The position numbers and the translations under genes were made by a program. Shown in pieces: positions 25,078-34,192 of a stretch of 64,000 nucleotides of DNA (positions are counted from its first letter, which is position 1; each line of letters begins with the position of its first letter). The notes under the pieces were generated by a model. That model saw only the letters and a list, made by a program, of their open reading frames with translations, did not search any database and was not told where the DNA came from. The stretch covers positions 1 to 64,000 of the forward strand of contig JAXLVA010000001.1 of the NCBI GenBank assembly GCA_046329235.1, written 5' to 3'. The DNA comes from JALONH01 sp046329235 (lineage in GTDB: Bacteria; Bacteroidota; Bacteroidia; Cytophagales; Cytophagaceae).

Positions 25078-26043
25078 TTAGAAGTTCGCTGCTTTCAAAC
25101 GAAGGCCGGTAGTTTCCGGTAAACCGAATAATAAGTTCATGTTTTGAACGGCTTGTCCGCTAGCTCCTTTTAACAAGTTGTCGATAATACTGATAATCAT
25201 CAACTGACTTCCGTGTTTTTCTAAATACAAGAAACAGTTGTTGGTATTCACTACTTGTTTCAAATCGATGTTTTCATCGGAAACAAAAGTGAAAGGATGT
25301 TCAGCATAATATGCTTTGTATTTTTCTTTCGCTTCTTCTATTGTCCATTCACATGGAGTATAAATGGTAGCGATGATACCACGGGTGAAATCGCCACGGT
25401 AAGGAATAAAGTTGATTCCTTTGTCCATGTTCGCTTGTAATGAAGTTAAGCTTTGACGAATCTCTTTTAAATGTTGGTGAGTGAAAGCTTTGTACACCGA
25501 CATGTTATTGTTTCTCCAGCTGAAGTGCGAAGTAGTAGATAATGATTGACCTGCACCGGTAGATCCTGTAATAGCAGAGATGTGTATGTCTTGACTTACT
25601 TGTTTGTGAGCTACTAATGGAAGTAATCCTAATTGAATAGCTGTAGCAAAGCATCCCGGATTAGCGATGTTTTTTGCTAGTTTAATTTTGTCTTTTTGTA
25701 ATTCAGGTAAGCCATATACAAAGTCATTGCCTTCTTTTGCTAAACGGAAGTCTTGACTTAAGTCGATGATTTTGATGTTGTGGTCAATAGGGTTTTGTTG
25801 TAAAAACTTAACCGCATCACCATGACCTACACATAAGAATAACACGTCAATTTGTTGACTTAATTCTTGTGTGAATACTAAATCAGTCATACCAAGTAAA
25901 TCGGTATGCACTTTATAAATAGGGTTACCGGCATTACTGTTGCTATGTACAAATTCAATTTGTACTTGAGGATGGTTCACTAAAATGCGTAATAATTCGC
26001 CTCCGGTGTACCCTGCGCCGCCTACAATACCAACTTTAATCAT
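25078..26043 (-). CDS. argC: N-acetyl-gamma-glutamyl-phosphate reductase
   Basis: NADPH-dependent reductase of the pathway. Starts with the Rossmann motif IKVGIVGGAGYTGGELLR and has the active-site Cys in NPGCFATAIQLGLLP. I prefer the ATG at 26043 (MIKVG), where the dinucleotide fold starts at once; the ATG at 26052 adds three residues and is equally possible. A perfect 13-bp hairpin separates it from argG. Confidence 0.95.
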   Translation of the reverse strand: MIKVGIVGGAGYTGGELLRILVNHPQVQIEFVHSNSNAGNPIYKVHTDLLGMTDLVFTQELSQQIDVLFLCVGHGDAVKFLQQNPIDHNIKIIDLSQDFRLAKEGNDFVYGLPELQKDKIKLAKNIANPGCFATAIQLGLLPLVAHKQVSQDIHISAITGSTGAGQSLSTTSHFSWRNNNMSVYKAFTHQHLKEIRQSLTSLQANMDKGINFIPYRGDFTRGIIATIYTPCEWTIEEAKEKYKAYYAEHPFTFVSDENIDLKQVVNTNNCFLYLEKHGSQLMIISIIDNLLKGASGQAVQNMNLLFGLPETTGLRLKAANF

Positions 26044-26065
26044 AGAATTCATAATCGTAATAAAA

Positions 26066-26096
26066 CACGTAAAGCCTTAGAACAAGGCTTTACGTG
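26066..26096 (-). terminator. Perfect hairpin between argG and argC
   Basis: On the minus strand a 13-bp perfect stem (CACGTAAAGCCTT / AAGGCTTTACGTG) with a 5-nt loop is followed by GTTTTATT. It lies 27 bp after the argG stop and 23 bp before argC. It may act as a partial terminator or an mRNA processing or stability element inside the operon. Confidence 0.6.
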
Positions 26097-26122
26097 AAGG
26101 GATTTTATTTTAAATACTTTAT

Positions 26123-27316
26123 TTAGTTAAGATCTTCGTTTACTCGATGGAATATCATCGTTTGATTTCCGAAGATTTTGGAGAATCCTTTCACGTCATC
26201 GCCAGACCATGCATTATTCTCTTCGCCGTATTTTCCGAATTTAGAAGACATCAAATCGTGCGGAGAGGTAATACCTATAATATGGAACCTATAAGGTGCT
26301 AAGAATACTTTTACTTTACCGGTTACAGTAGATTGAGTATCCTCTAAGAATTTTTCTAAGTTACGCATTACCGGCTCTAGGAACTGACCTTCATGGATGA
26401 AAGCACCGTACCAAGTAGACAATTGATCTTTCCAGTACATTTGCCATTTAGTAAGCGTATGTTTTTCTAACGTGTGGTGCGCTTTGATGATGACCATAGG
26501 AGCCGCTGCTTCAAAACCTACACGACCTTTGATACCGATGATAGTATCACCTACGTGAATGTCACGACCGATACCATAAGGAGCAGCTATCTTTTGTAAT
26601 TCCATGATGGCTTCAGTAGATTTCATACGTTTACCGTTTAATCCTACTAATTGACCTTTTACAAATTCTAATTCTATTTCCTCTTCACCGGTTTTAGTGA
26701 CTTGTGTAGGGAAAGCAGATTCAGGTAAGTATTTGTCAGATGTTAACGTTTCTTTACCACCTACAGAAGTACCCCAGATACCTACGTTGATAGAATAAGC
26801 AGCTTTAGTCCAATCACGAACAACACCTTTATTTTTTAGATATTCAATTTCTTGATCACGAGATAACTTCATATCACGGATAGGAGTGATGATTTCTACA
26901 TCCGGATTAAGGATAGTAAATACCATATCAAAACGAACTTGATCATTACCTGCACCGGTGGAACCGTGTGCCACAGCATTCGCACCTAATTTCTTTGCAT
27001 GATCTGCAATAGCAATCGCTTGGAATACACGCTCTGCAGAAACAGAAAGAGGATAAGTATTGTTACGAAGGATGTTTCCATAAACCATAAAGCGTACACA
27101 CTCTTCGTAATACTTGTCAATTAAGTCAAGCGTAGCGTGAGAGGTAACGCCTAATTCATAGGCCTTCTTTTCAATGTCTTTCAATTCTTCAGCAGAAAAA
27201 CCTCCGGTGTTTACAATAGCCGTGTGCAATTCATACCCAAGATCTTCGGATAAGTACTTCGCACAGTAGGTAGTGTCAAGGCCACCGCTGAATGCTAATA
27301 CAACTTTCTTCTTCAT
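26123..27316 (-). CDS. argG: Argininosuccinate synthase
   Basis: ATP-dependent ligase joining citrulline and aspartate, 397 residues. The PP-loop motif VLAFSGGLDTTYC is at the N-terminus and the citrulline/aspartate binding region HGSTGAGNDQVRFD is conserved. Second gene of the arginine operon, 15 bp after the GNAT gene; gene order GNAT-argG-argC-argD is typical of Bacteroidota. Confidence 0.97.
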   Translation of the reverse strand: MKKKVVLAFSGGLDTTYCAKYLSEDLGYELHTAIVNTGGFSAEELKDIEKKAYELGVTSHATLDLIDKYYEECVRFMVYGNILRNNTYPLSVSAERVFQAIAIADHAKKLGANAVAHGSTGAGNDQVRFDMVFTILNPDVEIITPIRDMKLSRDQEIEYLKNKGVVRDWTKAAYSINVGIWGTSVGGKETLTSDKYLPESAFPTQVTKTGEEEIELEFVKGQLVGLNGKRMKSTEAIMELQKIAAPYGIGRDIHVGDTIIGIKGRVGFEAAAPMVIIKAHHTLEKHTLTKWQMYWKDQLSTWYGAFIHEGQFLEPVMRNLEKFLEDTQSTVTGKVKVFLAPYRFHIIGITSPHDLMSSKFGKYGEENNAWSGDDVKGFSKIFGNQTMIFHRVNEDLN

Positions 27317-27331
27317 AGTTTTAATAAATAA

Positions 27332-28012
27332 TTAGGCTACGCCTAATATGCTTAATAATTTATTGCCGCCTTTAGAGAAGGCTTTTAATAATTTGAAATT
27401 TTTGAATCGTTGCCAACGTTCCCATAAAGCAGACTCTTTAATGAAGTCCCACTTTTTGGATTTGATTTCTTCCGGATCGTACAACATGGCTGTACACATA
27501 CACATCTTACGCTCTTTACTCTTTAAGATTTCGTAGTTCACGCAAGACGAGCATCCCTTCCAGAACTCTTCGTCATCGGTCAATTCGGTGTAATGCACCG
27601 GACGGTATCCTAGTTCAGAGTTTATTTTCATTACCGCAGCACTAGTGGTTAGACCAAATAGTTTAGCGGAAGGATATTTTTTACGAGATAGTTCAAATGC
27701 TTTTTTCTTAATCTTAGTAGCCAAGCCGTATTTACGGAATTCAGGAACTACGATTAACCCGGAGTTAGCCACGTACTTGCCGTGAGCCCAAGCTTCGATA
27801 TAGCAAAAGCCTGCAAACTTACCTTCTTTGGTAGTAGCAATAATAGCTTTGCCTTCGTCCATTTTCTGACGAATGTAATCCGGACTACGTTTTGCAATAC
27901 CGGTACCGCGAGCTTTAGCACTTTCTGCCATTTCCTCCACAATGTCTTCTGCCAAATGTTTGTGTTGAGGGCCGGCAACTTGAACTTTTATATCATACAC
28001 TTTCGTGTCGGT
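27332..28012 (-). CDS. GNAT acyltransferase, candidate N-acylglutamate synthase
   Basis: Acyl-CoA transferase of the GNAT fold (226 residues from this start), with VANSGLIVVPEFRKYGLATKI as the acyl-CoA binding motif A. A C-terminal Cys-rich patch (CSSCVNY, MCMCTAM) could bind metal. Being first in the arginine operon of an organism without a classical argA or argJ nearby, it is the natural candidate for the first step, transfer of acetyl or succinyl to glutamate. I chose ATG at 28012; ATG at 28060 would extend it by 16 residues. Confidence 0.8.
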   Translation of the reverse strand, partial: TDTKVYDIKVQVAGPQHKHLAEDIVEEMAESAKARGTGIAKRSPDYIRQKMDEGKAIIATTKEGKFAGFCYIEAWAHGKYVANSGLIVVPEFRKYGLATKIKKKAFELSRKKYPSAKLFGLTTSAAVMKINSELGYRPVHYTELTDDEEFWKGCSSCVNYEILKSKERKMCMCTAMLYDPEEIKSKKWDFIKESALWERWQRFKNFKLLKAFSKGGNKLLSILGVA

Positions 28013-28135
28013 CATTTCATTTATTGAATAAAGACACTTCTTGAGGGTGTCGGTGAACAATGGAATTAATGAAGGTTCGATTAGAACTGATTAGGATAAG
28101 GGAATGCCACATAGGCAGCCATGCATATAGTCGGC

Positions 28136-28228
28136 CTAGGGCCTCGGACTACGCATTGGAGAAAAGGTTCTAACCGGGGTGCGTGGGGACACCTCAACAT
28201 AAGCGGTATTTTTGTTAGAATCTGACAT
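28136..28228 (-). CDS. Possible arginine-rich leader peptide of the arginine operon
   Basis: A 30-codon ORF starts at 28228 with an AAAGGA-like sequence just before the ATG and stops at 28136, about 120 bp upstream of the first operon gene. Four of its last fifteen codons are Arg (CGC, AGA, CGT, AGG), in the segment PRTPVRTFSPMRSPRP. The position and amino acid content fit an attenuation leader, but part of it overlaps a degenerate copy of the GTGTCC palindrome family and I see no T-rich terminator between it and the operon, so it may be chance. Confidence 0.3.
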   Translation of the reverse strand: MSDSNKNTAYVEVSPRTPVRTFSPMRSPRP

Positions 28229-28370
28229 TTCCTTTAAAATTAGGTTGCAAACATACAGTAAAAATCCATTTGTACCAAAAACATGCCTAATTTTTTACAT
28301 ATACAATCCATTGATAAAAAAGAGGTTACATAGATACTCCAATACTTAATGAAAATTTTATGTAGTATTA

Positions 28371-28417
28371 AAATGATAGTAAAAGTATTGTAAATGATAG
28401 TAATACTATTATATTTG
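28371..28417 (+). promoter_or_regulatory. TetR gene promoter with likely operator
   Basis: TTG at 28388-28390 and TATATTTG at 28410-28417 are 19 bp apart, matching the Bacteroidota -33/-7 spacing. AAATGATAGTAA occurs twice (28371-28382 and 28392-28403) and AGTATT-N12-AATACT (28384-28407) forms an inverted repeat over the spacer, a reasonable site for TetR autorepression. Confidence 0.55.
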
Positions 28418-28436
28418 TACTTATAGCTTGATAATC

Positions 28437-29108
28437 ATGGCTTTTCGAAATATTAAAATAAGTGTTCATCCGAGTTTATTTCTTCGTGATCCGGCAGAAA
28501 CCGAATTAGGTAGAAATTTAGTCAAGGAAAGTATTTCAATGATTGATACCCACGGCTTTGAATGGTTTACATTTAAAAAGTTGGCAGAGGGATTATCATC
28601 GACGGAATCCTCTATTTATCGATATTTTGAAAATAAACACCAGCTTTTGTCTTACCTCATTGGTCGATATTGGGGGTGGTTACGCTTTCGAATTGAGTTT
28701 GAGAATCGTAATTTAACAGATTCAAAAATCAAACTTTTGAATATTATTGCACTCTTGGCAACGCCATCGGATAATTTCCCGGAAACAGGAGTAGACGAAG
28801 CAGCATTGCATCGAATTGTGGTAGCAGAAGGTAGTAAAGTCTTTTTAACTCGAATTGTTGATGAGTTAAACCGAGAAGGGATGTTTACAGAATACAAAAT
28901 GCTTTGCCAGTCCATTGCGGATGTAGTTCATGAATGTAATATTCAATATCCGTATCCACATGCACTCGCGTCCATGTTATTGGAAACTTCTAGAGGGCAA
29001 CTATACTTTGCACAACATCTTCCGGCGATGACGGATTACCCCCAAGGCGAAGATGAGTATGCATATGTTAAAAAATATTTAGAACAATTGGTCTTTTCGG
29101 TTTTATAG
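28437..29108 (+). CDS. TetR family transcriptional regulator
   Basis: A 223-residue regulator. The N-terminal helix-turn-helix is visible in GFEWFTFKKLAEGLSSTESSIYRYFENKHQLLSYLIGRYWGW split over residues about 35-80, with the canonical SIYRYFENK recognition helix. The ligand domain is unlike any I know. I use the ATG at 28437; the upstream TTG at 28428 is too close to the predicted transcription start. It precedes the ABC/HlyD/TolC exporter genes by 13 bp and probably controls them together with itself. Confidence 0.88.
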   Translation: MAFRNIKISVHPSLFLRDPAETELGRNLVKESISMIDTHGFEWFTFKKLAEGLSSTESSIYRYFENKHQLLSYLIGRYWGWLRFRIEFENRNLTDSKIKLLNIIALLATPSDNFPETGVDEAALHRIVVAEGSKVFLTRIVDELNREGMFTEYKMLCQSIADVVHECNIQYPYPHALASMLLETSRGQLYFAQHLPAMTDYPQGEDEYAYVKKYLEQLVFSVL

Positions 29109-29121
29109 CCGCTAAAAAAAT

Positions 29122-31278
29122 ATGTATCCAACGTTTATCCAACAAATACACGAACGCATTCTAACTTGTACGGAGCAAGAATACAACTTGACTGTACTCA
29201 AAAAGATTGTAAAGCCTTTGACCGGTCAAGACATGGCAGGGGTGGAGGCTATAGCAGAAGATATTATTCAGACAGGAAGAGAAGCAGGCATTTTATATTT
29301 GCGAAATGAATTGTCATCGCTGGAATTTCAAGAGCTGTTACAGAATCTCGAATTTCCTATTTTACTGTTTAAGAAATATAAAGAAGAAACGGTTGCAATA
29401 GTTATTCAACAAGAAGTAATCGAACGTAAGTTTTGGAGAATTGACACTACCGGAATACATGAAATCATAGAAGATGATTTTCAATCGTATGAAAACTTAT
29501 CAGATGATGTATTAGTACTTACTTGTGTTCCTAATAAAGGAATTTTTTCTGCTAATGATTCAGAGGAATCTGCAACACCAAGACCTAAGACTCCTTTTCA
29601 ACGCTTTCTTCAGCTGATTGTCGCAGAAAGAAAAGAGATTGGATATCTATATGTTTACGCCATCATCGCCGGATTAGTTAGCTTATCTTTACCCTTAGGG
29701 ATTCAAAGTATTATTGGCTTAGTTTCTAGTGGACAAATTTCTACGTCTGTTATTGTACTTATCTTTTTTATTGTATTAGGTTTACTACTTTCCGGAGGGT
29801 TGCAGGTGATGCAATTATATATGGTAGAGTATATTCAAATGCGCTTGTTTACCAAGTCCGCATTTGATTTTGCCTTCCGTATACCTCGAATCAAATCGGA
29901 GTTGTTGTTAAAGCGATATCCTCCTGAAATGATGAATCGTTTTTTTGATGTGGTGTCTTTGCAAAAATCATTTTCTAAAATTCTAATCGATTTCTCTGCA
30001 GCACTTCTACAGATTTTCTTTGGTATGATATTACTTTCTCTATACCATCCTTTGTTCTTACTATTAGGAGCTATCTTATTATTCTTACTGTGGATTGCGA
30101 TTCGTATGACAGGGCCTAAAGCCCTTGATTATAGCTTGAAAGAGTCTAAATATAAGTATGCAACCGTGCATTGGTTAGAAGAAATAGCCCGCTCATTAAG
30201 TACTTTTAAATTGGCAGGATATTCTAATATCCCTATTGAAAAAACAGATGGTTTAGTGACCAATTACTTGCACGCACGTAAAGGACACTTTAAAGTATTA
30301 CTTACTCAGTACTGGTATTTCATAGCATTTAAAGTTTTAATCACCGGTGGTTTATTGATTATGGGTTCGTACTTACTAATTAGTAAAAGTATCAACTTAG
30401 GTCAGTTTGTTGCTTCTGAGATTATCATCATCTTATTGTTAAACGCCGTTGAGAAAATTATTTCTCAGTTAGATATGGTGTATGATATGTTGACCAGTGC
30501 TGAAAAATTGGGACAAATAACAGATTTGCCTATCGAGTATCCACGCGGGATTAACGCCGATCAGTTAGTGCCAAGAGCGTCCGGTTTAGATGTTAAAGTG
30601 AGTCAGTTAAACTATAAATTTCCTGACAATGATAAATTTACTCTGAAGAATATTTCTTTCGAAATTCCTAAAGGGAAGAAAGTGGTGTTAACAGGTTATA
30701 ACAATTCGGGTAAAACCACTTTGCTAAACGTTATGTTAGGTTACTATTCATCTTTCCAAGGAATTATAGCTTACAATAATGTGTCGCTGAAAAACTATAA
30801 TCATTCTTCATTGATAAAACATATTGGAGATAATATTAGTCAAGAAGATATTTTTGAAAGTACCATCATTGATAATGTTACCATGGGGCGCAAAGATATT
30901 CCATTATCTCAGGTGCAACAGGCAATAGATGCTGTGGGCTTAACAGATTTTGTCTTAAGCAGAGATAAAGGGTTAGATACGATATTAGAACGTACCATGC
31001 ATGGCTTGTCAGATATGGTTGTTCAGCGCTTAATTCTAGCACGTAGTATCGCTTCTTCCCCGGCATTATTATTAATCGAAGATTTTGTGGATGGCATGAA
31101 AGCTGATGAAAAGGAACGTATTCTGACTTTATTATTTGATAAAAATAATCCGTGTACTTTAATTATGGTGAGTGATCATGAGGAAGTATTACAGAAAGCG
31201 GATTCTATTCTGCACATGTCGAATGGGAAATTAAAACAGTTTAGTTCGTATCAAGCATATACTACAGCAAAACTATAA
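29122..31278 (+). CDS. Type I secretion-like ABC transporter with degenerate nucleotide-binding domain
   Basis: A 718-residue half-transporter. Residues about 1-150 look like a degenerate peptidase-like N-terminal domain without a clear catalytic Cys; five to six membrane helices occupy about 170-440; the nucleotide-binding domain has Walker A GYNNSGKTT, H-loop SDHEE, but the signature LSGGQ is LSDMV and Walker B ends in LLLIEDFVDG, with the usual Asp-Glu pair reversed. Partner genes for a membrane fusion protein and outer-membrane channel follow at 2 bp and then with a 4-bp overlap. Substrate unknown; either weak ATPase activity or a specialised exporter. Confidence 0.85.
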   Translation: MYPTFIQQIHERILTCTEQEYNLTVLKKIVKPLTGQDMAGVEAIAEDIIQTGREAGILYLRNELSSLEFQELLQNLEFPILLFKKYKEETVAIVIQQEVIERKFWRIDTTGIHEIIEDDFQSYENLSDDVLVLTCVPNKGIFSANDSEESATPRPKTPFQRFLQLIVAERKEIGYLYVYAIIAGLVSLSLPLGIQSIIGLVSSGQISTSVIVLIFFIVLGLLLSGGLQVMQLYMVEYIQMRLFTKSAFDFAFRIPRIKSELLLKRYPPEMMNRFFDVVSLQKSFSKILIDFSAALLQIFFGMILLSLYHPLFLLLGAILLFLLWIAIRMTGPKALDYSLKESKYKYATVHWLEEIARSLSTFKLAGYSNIPIEKTDGLVTNYLHARKGHFKVLLTQYWYFIAFKVLITGGLLIMGSYLLISKSINLGQFVASEIIIILLLNAVEKIISQLDMVYDMLTSAEKLGQITDLPIEYPRGINADQLVPRASGLDVKVSQLNYKFPDNDKFTLKNISFEIPKGKKVVLTGYNNSGKTTLLNVMLGYYSSFQGIIAYNNVSLKNYNHSSLIKHIGDNISQEDIFESTIIDNVTMGRKDIPLSQVQQAIDAVGLTDFVLSRDKGLDTILERTMHGLSDMVVQRLILARSIASSPALLLIEDFVDGMKADEKERILTLLFDKNNPCTLIMVSDHEEVLQKADSILHMSNGKLKQFSSYQAYTTAKL

Positions 31279-31280
31279 TC

Positions 31281-32636
31281 ATGGAAAGTAGAAAAGAATC
31301 GAAAGATAGATTTGCATCGCAGCGTTTAATTCATACGCCTTCCAGTACACGAACATTTGCTCGTGTACTAGGTGGATTTTTCTTGGTAGTCCTGTTGTGT
31401 TTGTTCTTACCATGGACACAGAATATTCGTTCCTCCGGAACGGTCACTACCTTTTATCCGGAAGAGCGTCCGCAACAAATACACGCCACCATCGCCGGCC
31501 GTATTGAGAATTGGTATGTAAGAGAAGGGCAGTTTGTAAATCAAGGAGATACCCTTGTGAGTTTATCAGAGATAAAAGATAAATACTTTGACCCGAATTT
31601 ATTAGATCGAATGGTGGATCAAATTCAGTCTAAAAAATCTTCGGTGGAATCGGTGAAACAAAAAGCGGAGGCTCTACAACGACAAGTCAATGCATTGGTG
31701 TCCGGTAGGGAAGTGAGTTTACAAAAAGGTCAAAATAAAATCATTCAAGCCAAGAATAAAATTTCTATTGATAGTGCCGATTTAGAAGCGGTAAAAATTG
31801 ATTTAGAAGTTGCCAGAACCCGCTACAATAGAGATTTAGAGTTGAATAAAAAAGGTTTAAAATCGGATGTGGAACTGGAAAGTAGAAGATTGAAACTACA
31901 AGAGTCGGAATCTAAATTTACTTCACAGACAAATAAATTAGCAGTTTCTAAAAATGAATATCAAAATGCTAAAATCGAACTAAATAGTATTCGAGCTGAG
32001 TATGATGATAAAATTGCGAAAGCTAATTCTGAATTGAACGCTACCTTGTCATATTATCATGAAGCAACAGCAGAGATTTCTAAAATGAATTCAGACTACG
32101 CCAATGTACAAATTCGAAATAGTTATTATCACGTAGTAGCTCCACAGTCCGGATATGTAGTAAAGACGCTGGTTGCGGGGATTGGTGAAACCATCAAAGA
32201 AGGGGATGCTGTGGCTACCATTTTGTCTACTAAAATTCATAAGGCGGTTGAACTATATGTTAAACCTATGGATATGCCATTGATTAGCGTAGGTCGACAC
32301 GTACGTTTACAGTTTGACGGATGGCCGGCATTGGTATTCTCCGGATGGCCGGATGTGAGCTTTGGTACTTTTGGCGGACAAGTAGCAGTGATTGATAAAA
32401 TTGATACGAAAGGAAAGTATAGAGTGTTAGTAGTTCCCGATGAGTTTGATCACCCTTGGCCAGAGATACCTATAGGTTCCGGTGTGTATGGTTGGGCTAT
32501 GATGAATGATGTACCTATTTGGTATGAGTTATGGCGTCAGTTAAATGGATTCCCTCCGGATTACAAGGAGGCTGAAGATTTGGACTTACATGAACAAAAT
32601 GTGTACGATAAAAATAAGAAAGGTTCCTCTAAATGA
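31281..32636 (+). CDS. HlyD-like membrane fusion protein
   Basis: A 451-residue periplasmic adaptor. One N-terminal membrane helix (ARVLGGFFLVVLLCLFLPW) is followed by a biotinyl-lipoyl half-motif (IAGRIENWYVREGQFVNQGD), a long coiled-coil hairpin rich in Lys, Glu and Ser at about 105-265, and the second lipoyl half (YHVVAPQSGYVVKTLVAGIGE). It links the inner-membrane ABC protein to the TolC-like channel. The stop overlaps the next start by 4 bp. Confidence 0.9.
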   Translation: MESRKESKDRFASQRLIHTPSSTRTFARVLGGFFLVVLLCLFLPWTQNIRSSGTVTTFYPEERPQQIHATIAGRIENWYVREGQFVNQGDTLVSLSEIKDKYFDPNLLDRMVDQIQSKKSSVESVKQKAEALQRQVNALVSGREVSLQKGQNKIIQAKNKISIDSADLEAVKIDLEVARTRYNRDLELNKKGLKSDVELESRRLKLQESESKFTSQTNKLAVSKNEYQNAKIELNSIRAEYDDKIAKANSELNATLSYYHEATAEISKMNSDYANVQIRNSYYHVVAPQSGYVVKTLVAGIGETIKEGDAVATILSTKIHKAVELYVKPMDMPLISVGRHVRLQFDGWPALVFSGWPDVSFGTFGGQVAVIDKIDTKGKYRVLVVPDEFDHPWPEIPIGSGVYGWAMMNDVPIWYELWRQLNGFPPDYKEAEDLDLHEQNVYDKNKKGSSK

Positions 32637-34039
32637 AATGGAGCATCGTCTTAAGTAGTTTTTTAATACTTCTGTTTCAGTCAACTGCTCAAGTAGATAC
32701 TACACGTGTGCTTACTGCAGAACAGTATTACACACAGGTGTCGATGTATCATCCTTTAGTGCAGCAAGCTAATTTGCTTACAGAGGCAGCACGCATGGAA
32801 GTGCGTATTGCTAAAGGAGCTATGGATCCTGAGTTTAGAATGAAGTATTATGATAAACTTTTAGGTGGTACAAATTATTTTCGAGTGTGGGATAATGAAC
32901 TTCATGTTCCTGTTTATTTCGCTAAAGTGTTAGCAGGTTATGAAAATAATAGCGGTGTAAATTTAAATGGTGAAAATTATACTCCTGCTAATGGGTTGAG
33001 TTCACTAGGATTGTACATTCCTCTGGGGCAAGGTTTGTTTACTGATCAACGTAGAACTGCCATCAAACAATCAGAGTTGATGCAGTCTTATGCGGAAGCT
33101 GAAAAGATTAAGCAAATCAATAAAATCATTTTGGAAGCGATGACTTCCTATTATCAATGGTGTTATAATTATCAGAAGTGGAAAGCGTATGAAGATGCCT
33201 ATGTGCTTGCTGTAGACCGCGCGAGTGGGATTAACGAACGTGTACGTGCAGGTGATCTAGCTATGATTGATTCGGTTGAGGCTCAAGTTCAGGTACAAAG
33301 TGTTTTCATTCAGTTTCGACAAGCATGGTTGGATTATGCGAATTCGATGTTAGAAACATCTACGTTTTTATGGGATGAAAATCAACAACCATTAGTCATC
33401 AATGACTCTATTCAACCGGATTTGAGCACTTTTATGAAAGTGGATGAGTCCTTCAAAGATAGTATTCGTCACTGGTTAGAGTACGCACAAACGAACCATC
33501 CGGAGTTGATTAAAAATCGTGTGAAGCTACAAACCATGCAAGCGGAATATAAGTTGGCGATGGATAAACTAAAACCGAAGTTGGATGTGTCATACAACAT
33601 TATCCAAAAAGGATTTTTTATGTCAGATGAGATCTTTAATGCCGGATATATTCCTAATAATCATAAGATGGGTTTGAATCTGGCGGTGCCATTACGTATG
33701 CGTTCGGAGACCGGGAAGTATCAACTCATGGGTGTGAAAGTAGGCCAAGCTGAATATGAATTGAGTCAGCAAACACGTGAAATTGAAAATCAATTGAAGT
33801 CCTATTATAACGAGGCTTTAGTAGTTAGCGAACAAGTAAGAGTCCAACAAGTTCTAGTGGGACAAGTTCGATTATTAAGTGAAGGAGAACAAGACCGATT
33901 TACGAGTGGGGAATCCTCTCTGTTTATTGTAAATCAACGTGATATGTACTTGTTACAGGCAGAAATTAAACTTTCAGAAATGTATTTTAAACTGGCTAAA
34001 AGTAAGTTGTATTTAACCTGGTCGGCAGGTAAAATGTAA
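32633..34039 (+). CDS. TolC family outer-membrane efflux protein
   Basis: A 468-residue protein with a signal peptide ending at QSTAQ, then two repeats of long amphipathic helices and short barrel strands typical of the outer-membrane efflux protein family (e.g. NHPELIKNRVKLQTMQAEYKL and GESSLFIVNQRDMYLLQAEIKL segments). Third component of the exporter; cotranscribed with it. No lipobox Cys is present. Confidence 0.9.
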   Translation: MKWSIVLSSFLILLFQSTAQVDTTRVLTAEQYYTQVSMYHPLVQQANLLTEAARMEVRIAKGAMDPEFRMKYYDKLLGGTNYFRVWDNELHVPVYFAKVLAGYENNSGVNLNGENYTPANGLSSLGLYIPLGQGLFTDQRRTAIKQSELMQSYAEAEKIKQINKIILEAMTSYYQWCYNYQKWKAYEDAYVLAVDRASGINERVRAGDLAMIDSVEAQVQVQSVFIQFRQAWLDYANSMLETSTFLWDENQQPLVINDSIQPDLSTFMKVDESFKDSIRHWLEYAQTNHPELIKNRVKLQTMQAEYKLAMDKLKPKLDVSYNIIQKGFFMSDEIFNAGYIPNNHKMGLNLAVPLRMRSETGKYQLMGVKVGQAEYELSQQTREIENQLKSYYNEALVVSEQVRVQQVLVGQVRLLSEGEQDRFTSGESSLFIVNQRDMYLLQAEIKLSEMYFKLAKSKLYLTWSAGKM

Positions 34040-34065
34040 TAATCTTTTGGTAGGATAAATTTATT

Positions 34066-34110
34066 TAGCTGATTTATAGATACTTTAGTTTTTATAAGTC
34101 AGCTATTTTT
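34066..34110 (+). terminator. Terminator after TolC-like gene
   Basis: TAGCTGA / TCAGCTA stem with an additional TTATA/TATAA region and a T run at 34106-34110. Confidence 0.65.
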
Positions 34111-34146
34111 AAGCCTTAAAATCGAGGGAAAACGGCTTTAAAACTG

Positions 34147-34154
34147 TATTTTTG
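34147..34154 (+). promoter_or_regulatory. -7 element of the thr operon
   Basis: TATTTTTG fits TAnnTTTG and lies 38 bp before the thrA start. No leader ORF or attenuator fits in the short region after it. Confidence 0.5.
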
Positions 34155-34192
34155 CAGGTATTTTTAACACAATACCTGAGTAAAGAAGATTT

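Noticed and set aside
28061..28135. tRNA- or riboswitch-like fold after the leader ORF
   Set aside because: Only short imperfect stems (ATGC/GCAT type) are visible; no cloverleaf, no known aptamer core and no terminator.
34110..34192. Threonine attenuator before thrA
   Set aside because: Between the TAnnTTTG element and the start codon there is room for only about 30 nt and no Thr/Ile-rich ORF.
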